Source: Beta vulgaris subsp. vulgaris | Taxonomy: Eukaryota > Streptophyta > Magnoliopsida > Caryophyllales > Amaranthaceae | Assembly (NCBI RefSeq): GCF_026745355.1 | Contig: NC_079209.1 | Coordinates: 31,344,944 to 31,408,943 of the forward strand | Length of the DNA: 64,000 bases | Direction: 5' to 3' | Shown here: positions 57,777 through 64,000 of the stretch, one piece after another | Numbering within the stretch: position 1 is the stretch's first letter | Layout of the letters: every line of letters begins with the position of its first letter | Made by a program: the position numbers and the translations under genes | The notes under the pieces: generated by a model | Told to the model about the DNA's origin: nothing | The model's input: only the letters and a program-made list of their open reading frames with translations | Databases searched by the model: none

Positions 57777-58030
57777 AGTTCCTTATTTGTTTCAACTCCC
57801 ATATCCATAGTCATCTCAACATCAATAAGGGCTTTTGTTTGAAGTTTCAAACTATTATTATCCCTGAGCCAAAGGTTGAAGGCTCCCTTAGTTAGCTTCC
57901 CATGGTTGTAACTGCAAGCGATGTTTTTTCCTACACCAATTTGTATAGACAAACTCAGTGCGAGGTGAATGATCCATGGAGAGATTCGTGTGGAATTGAT
58001 GAGGTTGTAGTCTATTCGGGTGCCAGTAAG
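57777..58030 (-). pseudogene. Probable LINE-A segment 1: ORF1 remnant
   Basis: The Tat-B TSDs show that 57777 onward was joined to 46044 before insertion, so this is the upstream side of LINE-A on the minus strand. The frame 58114-57743 includes LSIQIGVGKNIACSYNHGKL and KGAFNLWLRDNNSLKL; the AFNLWLRD part resembles the Y-G-WLRA motif that often follows the zinc knuckle in plant LINE ORF1. No zinc knuckle is seen. The identity rests mainly on position. Confidence 0.5.
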
Positions 58031-58485
58031 GAGGCTGCAAGAGGGGGGCATGTAATATTCCAAAATTATTTTCACAAACTTTGTTATAACAATCTGTTTT
58101 ACAAAATAATACATTATTTACATTTTCCATTATGACTTATATTTAGTTAGATATTATTTTACAAATCAATATTACTTTTGATTTACAAATCAATGTTTGA
58201 TTTAATCTTTCACTTACGTTTAGTATTCAAAAAAAAGGAAAAAAAAAGATTATTTTGTCAAGATGTGCAACTTCCACGTATATTTCAAATTTCAAACTAT
58301 CATGATTTAACTCTTAACCATCACACTATAAAATCCCACAACTCTCTTCCACCATAATACCAAACTCAACTCTTCCTCTTGTGTAAGTTTCTAATTTCAT
58401 CCGTCAAGATTTCCCTTCTTCTACCATCATCTTCGATTTGCTGGAAAAATATAAGACAAATTCGACTTTCTACCACGGTAATTTA
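58031..58485. other. AT-rich non-coding DNA with a promoter-like patch
   Basis: No gene. CACACTATAAAATCCC at 58323-58338 followed by a C/T-rich leader-like stretch (CTCTTCC, CACC) resembles a plant core promoter and 5' UTR, but no coding frame follows before the inverted-repeat element at 58486. Confidence 0.3.
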
Positions 58486-58975
58486 GGCTTTTTCATTTGG
58501 TACCCAAATGTTTTTTGGATTCCATATGCACCACTATATATAGTTTGGATTTATTCTATACCGTAACATTCCGTTGAATAAAACATTAATTTTTGGGTTA
58601 AATAAGATTAGTAGTTTGCCTCGTTTATGCATCGAGAATAGTTTAGCTAAGGTCTGGGAATTATTTTGGCTCTTATGGGTCAAAATTGAAGAATAAATTG
58701 AAAAAAACCCCGACTATAACCTCGTTTTACGTGTCAAGTAATGCCTACTTATTTTTTTTTACGAAATTGGACCTTAAATCTGGTCGTCAAGGACAAGATT
58801 GACTTTCAAAACATTAATTACGCAAAATTAGAAAAATTCCTAAATCTATTTAACCCCCAAAACTAATGTTTTGTTTAATAATAATGTTATGGTATCAAAT
58901 AAGTCCAAATTACTGTGATACTATATGGAATCTAAAAAAAATTGGGTATCAAATGGAAATAGCCCAAAGTACAAT
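58486..58975. mobile_element. Inverted-repeat element 1, CATTTGGTACC family
   Basis: The left end GGCTTTTTCATTTGGTACCC faces the right end GGGTATCAAATGGAAATAGC. The arms also share GGATTCCATATG against ATATGGAATC. The middle is AT-rich and non-coding. No exact target duplication is seen. Confidence 0.65.
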
Positions 58976-59012
58976 GTTGCCAAGTGAAATTTTCCAAAAT
59001 ATAAAAATATGG

Positions 59013-59547
59013 GATATTCCATTTGGTACCATTATACTTCTGGCTTTTCCATTTGGTACCACTATTTTTCAGATATTCCACATGGTACCACTATAATTTG
59101 ATTTTCTTCTCTATTATAGCATTCAACTAAGTAAAGTGTTAATTTAAGTTAGAATAGGCTAGAGTTTTACTTTGATGTACATGTTTTAATTTGCGTTAAG
59201 GTTTTAGTAATTACTTTAGTCGTTAAGGTCAAAGTTGAGGTCATATTTGACAATAAAAAGACATAGAATATTATGAATATTTTTATGAAAATTTTGACTG
59301 AAAAATAGAGCTTTAAGGGTTAAAACGACACCCTAAAATCTTAATTTATTAAATTTTTGCAATTGCAAATAGAAACATGCAAACACGAACAAAATTGTAT
59401 TCTTGTTTAACCATTAACTAACATTTTACTTAAAAAAATGGTATGATAAAGATTAATATTAAATTAGAGTGGTATCATGTGGAATTTTAAAATAACAGTG
59501 GTACCAAATGGAAAAGCCAAAAATTCAATGGTACCAAATGGAATATC
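59013..59547. mobile_element. Inverted-repeat element 2, CATTTGGTACC family
   Basis: The left arm GATATTCCATTTGGTACCAT faces ATGGTACCAAATGGAATATC at the right. The arms are about 85 bases, with GGCTTTTCCATTTGGTACCA inside and its complement near 59500. It is related to the neighbour at 58486-58975, from which it is separated by only 37 bases. Confidence 0.75.
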
Positions 59548-60792
59548 AGTGGCGACCACCACCTACTCGCTGCCGTTGATCGTCGGTCTAGTTAGGTGTC
59601 GGACTGTTATGGCATGCACCCTCTTCTTCTTCTCCTTCTACTTCTCTTTTTTCTTCCTTCTATTTTTCTAGGGCCTCATTCTTTTTACGAAACTGATTCT
59701 ATGAATCAGTTTAGTTCTTTTGGTTTTTTATTTTCTTTTAACATTTTGTTTCCTTTTCCTTTATGTTTGTTTTCTTTTCTTTAACTTTTCTTCCTTATGA
59801 TCCTTGTTTTATGCATGCTTCTTAGTTTTCGAAAAGCCGCCAGTAAATGCAGTGTGTTGTTTTCTATTTCTTTATACATTCTGTTTTACTTTAGTTCTTT
59901 TCACCTTTTTATTTTTATTTTTTTGGTTTGAAAATAATATGATCCATTTACAACTGTAACACTTAACTAGTATTTTAATAGAAACTTTTGTAGTAACTAC
60001 CTTCAACTTAAAAATTTTAATTACTTTGAATATTAAATAGGTGACTAAATTCATTAATTAACTTATGATAGTAGACGGGGATATTGTAGAAGGAACAGTT
60101 TAGGGGCGACTTTATTCGTATATGTGCTACTCGGGGTAATTTTGATATCCATCATATTCCGATTATGTATGTGATTAGTAATTTAGGATTAGTATATAAG
60201 TATTAGTAAGTCATGATTAGTAATTATTATAAGAGTAAATTTTTAGTATTACTATAAAACCTTGAATATGTTAATTATATTGTTGTTAATATTATAAACC
60301 TTTTTATTATCATAATATTTTGGAACTTTTGACTTGAGTATGTTATTATAGGTAATAGGTGTTGATTATGTTATCATTCTTGAATTAAACTTTTGACTTG
60401 AGTATGTTATTATAATCAAATGACTTGTGAAATTGTATGGTCATTATATTGAGAACTTGTATACCTTATAGTCTTTCAAAAGAAATTTAAGAAAGGTAAT
60501 GAAGTCGGATAGGGTGTTGAACAAGTTACCCTAAATGGTAGTATAGTTACTAGTAGGTTAATTATATACGATACAAAATTGTTGTCTTCCTTCTATTTAT
60601 TGCGATCCAAGTGAAATGGATGTGCACACTAGCGACTTTATAATATTGGACATGTATTGGATTGACGACCTTTTATTAAAGTAGGCAAATAATAGAGATT
60701 AGTTTCGGCCTACTAGCGTTCACATTCACTCTCATAATTAAATTTTTTATTATTGGTTGTATGATATAAATGTTATTATTGTATATCATTTA
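59548..60792. other. AT-rich non-coding DNA
   Basis: No gene recognised. A CTTCTTCTTCTCCTTC run at about 59624-59640 and T-rich stretches dominate. A near-duplicated sentence, TTTTGACTTGAGTATGTTAT, occurs at about 60328 and 60392, a local duplication of some 60 bases. Confidence 0.45.
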
Positions 60793-61376
60793 TGATTGAA
60801 GTTATTGTTTTGTCTACTTGTAAGTCAAACAACTTCTTTTTTCAATATTTTCTTGGAGATACTTGTGCAACGATGTCTTTGCTCCGCACTCCAAACCTGC
60901 GGTCAAAGAAACCAACCTTGGAGGTTTGGATGGTGGTCCCCCCCCCCCCTCTGAAGCTTAAGTCAGTTCAGGTATGGAATTAGGTGTAGAGATAGAGAGA
61001 GAAAGAGAAAATATTTTAGCATAGTAATAGCATAGTATTCAATTATCTACCTTTTACCTGATTTTGAGGGGGTTATTTATAGTGTTTTGAATTTGAAAAT
61101 TGCCATTTGATATTACCCTAGAATGGAGCATTTGATTAGCTAAGGAATCAGAGTTGGACACGTGGTAGGCAATGATTGGAGGCTGAATTTCAGCTAATCA
61201 TATGCAGCTATTTTTTGAGAGTTGGGTTTGGATTATTCCTTTTGTCCAAAAGTGAGATTTAGAATACCAGAGGAATAAAACCCTTTAAAGTTAAGTTTTC
61301 CTCCAAATTGAAGGACACGTGGATGCCTCTGATTAGTCCACATGTCTCCTTTCCAGCCCTTCATTTTTAGGTTACA
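60793..61376 (-). repeat. Tat-type LTR on the minus strand (probably solo)
   Basis: Minus-strand start TGTAACCTAAAAATGAAGG is like the Tat-B LTR start TGTTGTAGCCTAAAAAT. A TATA box CTATAAATAA is at 61082-61073. Then ACTTAAGCTTC and CCATCCAAACCTCCA lie where Tat-B has ACTTAAGCATCGGA and CACCCAAACCTCCA, and CGTTGCACAAGT matches TGTTGCACAAGT. A run of 12 C (60938-60949, + strand) replaces the short G stretch of Tat-B. No coding sequence lies beside it. The TSD is not clear, so the left end is approximate. Confidence 0.7.
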
Positions 61377-62702
61377 ATAGAAGTTTATTGATATAAACGT
61401 TACGGAACCTAAACATTAATATTACTATTATTTGTTATTCTCTTCATCCAAACTTAAAAAACTTATTTTAAATTTATTATCTTTACAGAATGGAGTCAAA
61501 TTACTCAGTTTTTATGATTTTTAAGAATTTGCGTTCTTTTTTTTTTCTTTTCGTTTACTTTGCAAGTTGGACTTGGTGATGGGGATGTTGAGTGAAGATA
61601 CTTAGTTAATTCACCTAGATAACTTTATTTAGTTATTCAACTTGCACTTATTTTCTTAGTTCTATCTAAGATTGGGTTATAATATTATCTCTTAACTTTA
61701 AATTCACTTTTCTTAGGTGGAGTTTAGTTAATTCTTTTGTCATCCTTTTGTTTATGCTTAGAGACTAAATGTGTGATAATATCCTCCAAGTTTAAATAAA
61801 TAATTTTTCGAAAACTATATTTATTTGATTATTTTATTATTCAAATTTGGATGATGTTACAGGGTATCTAAGACAAACTCATGAACTGAAGTGTTAGGAT
61901 GGTCATTTTCAGGAGGTGAAGAGTGTGATAGTGGCCGAGTAGTTGAACATCAGAAGGTGTTAATAGGTGAGACATGCAAAGAGGTACTAAGGAAGGGTGG
62001 ACTCAAGAGGGATTGAGTGAGTTTTATAAAAGTTTTCAAAGTCTCAAACTGTCTTGCCTAAAGAAAGTAGTGTGAAGGATGATGGTTGGTCCTGGAGTGT
62101 GTAGAACGTTTTTGGGAGAAGTATGTAGTGGGCTATGAATGCGATTTGAGCCAATCTCAATTTAAGAGTTGGGTTGGGGGAGAGATTGAAGCGAGAGCAG
62201 TAGGAGAAGTGGGAGTTAGAGAGGTGTTTACTTGAGGCCTTTGTTGAGCTCATTCTAAAAGGCCAAGAGTTTGGAAATGTGTAGGTCGAGGTTGATTGAT
62301 AGTAGTGGGATTGTGCCGAGTATTTGAGGATTCTCCCACCTCAAAATTAGGTTTAGCAAAGGAGAAAGAAGGATAGGGATTGTAAGGTTGGGTAATATAT
62401 ACAAAGTTAGATCCAGGATCGATAGTATGATATCTCCAACACGGGAAATATGACCCAAATTTAGATAAGACGAAGGTACAAAAGAGGCGTAAAACCCACC
62501 ATATATATAGGCCACCATCAAGACCAAACCTAGTTCCAGGTGACCTACACACAAAAGGGTGAGGTGGGGGGTAGCTAGGAAACCCTCAATGAGACGGGGG
62601 TGATTGAGCTTCCTGTGAGGGGGAATCCACATGCATGTCGCTCCCATCCATGTTTTCTTCCCAAGTTTCATAACCACTTGAGAAGATGAAGATAGATCGC
62701 GT
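61377..62702. other. Non-coding DNA; possible LINE ORF1 relic on minus
   Basis: 61377-62040 is AT-rich with no gene. On the minus strand 62743-62044 holds overlapping frames of 69-162 residues. One contains FVPSSYLNLGHISRVGD, vaguely like a zinc knuckle (C-x-x-C-x-x-LGH-x-x-x-x-C) that has lost its Cys, and another is Pro/Ser-rich (NPYPSFSFAKPNFEVGESS). This could be a LINE ORF1 remnant; evidence is weak. Confidence 0.3.
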
Positions 62703-63991
62703 TTGTGCAATATTAACAGTCTTCTAGGAACAAATGATAGCACTCATTGCAGAGTGAGCAAGAGTATTATCAATGAAGGCCATATTATGTCTGATGAGCA
62801 ACAACACAACATGTGTTCTCCACTCACTACAGATGATGTGAAGGCAGCGATTTTTGACATTAATGATACTAAATCAGCAGGGCCTGATGGATATTCCAAC
62901 AATTTTTATAAGAAAGCTTGGGATAGTACTGGTGCTGAGGTTAGTCATGTTGTGCTTAATTTCTTTTAAACATGGAAAATGTAAAGCAAATCAATGCTAC
63001 AACTTTATATTTAGTGCCTAAATGTGAACAACCTATAAATGTTACACAATTTAGGCCTATAGCAAGTTGTGATTTCTTCTACAAAGCTATATCTAAGATG
63101 ATTTGTACAAGATTAAATGTTGTACTTCCTGGGTTGGTGGATCAGGTGCAAAGTGCTTTTATTGAAAAGCGTATGATAATGCACAATATCTTGATTTGTT
63201 AGGATATGATGAAGCAATATAGGAGTAAACGTTTACCCTCAAGGTGCACAATAAAAATAGACCTTAAAAAGGCCTATGATGCAGTGCATTGGAAGTTCGT
63301 GGAAGACCTAATGAAGCAACTCAAGTTCCCTAGTCAGTTCATAGGATGGATTATGAGTTGCATTACCACCCCTACATTCACCTTAAGTGTCAATGGGAAT
63401 AACTCTGGTTATTTGAAAGGCAAGAAAGGGCTCAGACAAGGTGATCCAGTCTCTCCCTTGCTGTTTGTTTTTGTAATGGAGTGTTTGAATAGAATCTTGA
63501 AGAAAATGTGTAAAAGATGATTTGAATTTGGGCTTCATCATAGATGTTCACATATCAAATTAACTCACTTAGTTTTTGCTGATGATCTCATGATATTCTG
63601 TAAAGGAAATGTGGGCTCAGCTATGATGATGATAAGGGCTTTAAAAGCTTTCTATGTTGCTTCAAGCCTGTATGCTAATAAGGAAAAATCTGTTGTTTAT
63701 TTTGGTAGTGTGAATGATGAAATTCAGCAAAGAATTTTGCAGATATCTTGGTTTGTCAAGGGGGAATATCCTTTTAGATATTTGAGCATTCCAATATTAG
63801 CTAGAAAACTGACAAGTGCAGATTGTGATGTCATGGTGGAAAAAATAGTGAAGAAAATCCTTTGTTGCTCTTCCAGACATTTGTCTTATGCAGCAAGACA
63901 TGCATTAGTGAATGCAGTGATGTTGAGTATTCATACCTATTGGGCTCAGATCTTTATTACGCCTAAGAAGGTATTGGACAAGATCAATTAG
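62703..63991 (+). pseudogene. LINE ORF2 reverse transcriptase (L1-type), 5'-truncated
   Basis: The first segment (to 62967) has SLLGTNDSTHCRVSKSIINE and DDVKAAIFDINDTKSAGPDG, the entry to the RT domain. After a frameshift near 62960: INATTLYLVPKCEQPINVTQ, FRPIASCDFFYKAISKMICT, QSAFIEKRMIMHNILIC, KIDLKKAYDAVHWKFVEDLM, GYLKGKKGLRQGDPVSPLLF and THLVFADDLMIFCKGN (catalytic FADD near 63575). Then FRYLSIPILARKLTSADCDV follows, running to a TAG at 63989-63991. TAG 63200-63202 and TGA 63518-63520 interrupt it; both look like single transitions of CAG and TGG. The endonuclease is absent, so the insertion is 5'-truncated near 62700. The 3' part with zinc domain and poly(A) lies beyond the window or is lost. 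Confidence 0.93.
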
Positions 63992-64000
63992 ATCGGTAGA

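Noticed and set aside
58320..58480. Host promoter and 5' UTR
   Set aside because: TATAAAAT and a C/T-rich leader are present but no coding frame follows, and a repeat element starts at 58486.
59477..60054. Frames of 60-64 residues rich in Phe, Leu and Lys
   Set aside because: They come from T-rich and A-rich tracts and have no domain or codon bias.

Overview
The window is a stretch of plant nuclear DNA made almost entirely of transposable elements nested inside one another. It is AT-rich, with local GC-rich islands. The family mix points to a flowering plant with a large, repeat-rich genome: Tat-lineage Ty3/gypsy with an antisense ORF, Athila-like gypsy, Tekay/chromovirus-like LTRs, Copia, CACTA with a Ulp1 protease gene, MULE, Stowaway, hAT-like MITEs and plant L1-type LINEs. 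The species cannot be named from what is visible. No intact ordinary host gene, tRNA, rRNA, microRNA hairpin or CRISPR array was recognised. One small coiled-coil/membrane-tail fragment (4594-4806) may come from a cellular or transposon-associated gene.

Layout, left part. 1-2254 is the 3' end of a Copia element: RNase H remnant, spacer and 3' LTR, with an inverted duplication around the RNase H. 2268-4592 is a minus-strand chromovirus remnant (RNase H, integrase, chromodomain) between two short LTR pieces. 5185-9652 is a coding-free LTR element with very long LTRs; its 5' LTR carries two inverted-repeat elements. 9654-33553 is a decayed Tat-lineage gypsy element (Tat-A). It is split by a complete 8.1 kb CACTA transposon (10156-18231, TSD ATA), a complete 7.4 kb gag-only Athila-like element (20220-27587, TSD CTAAC) and a hAT-like MITE (32727-33238).

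Layout, right part. 33554-36376 looks like a truncated chromovirus LTR. 36377-41121 holds a LINE 5' fragment on +, a lone CACTA-type end, a dead MULE transposase, and LINE sequence on -. That minus-strand LINE (LINE-A) resumes at 45655-46044 and probably at 57777-58030. It is interrupted by a solo LTR (41122-44713, TSD CTGCT) that itself holds a Pack-MULE-like element (43192-44118, 9-bp TSD), by a Stowaway MITE (44720-45652) that holds another LINE fragment (13-bp TSD), and by a complete 11.7 kb Tat element (Tat-B, 46050-57771, TSD AGAGA). 58031-62702 is mostly non-coding, with two related inverted-repeat elements and a minus-strand Tat-type LTR. From 62703 to the right edge there is LINE reverse transcriptase with few lesions.

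How the parts work together. Tat-A and Tat-B share one plan: LTR, PBS, gag, pol on +, then an antisense ORF on - before the 3' LTR. The CACTA carries a multi-exon tnp1/Ulp1 gene and a tnp2 gene whose catalytic core is deleted, so it would need transposase in trans. The Athila-like element keeps LTRs, PBS, polypurine tract and a gag-like frame but no pol, so it too would depend on a partner. Nesting gives relative ages: Tat-A, LINE-A and the Copia/chromovirus remnants are older; the CACTA, the Athila-like element, Tat-B and the insertions with readable TSDs are younger.
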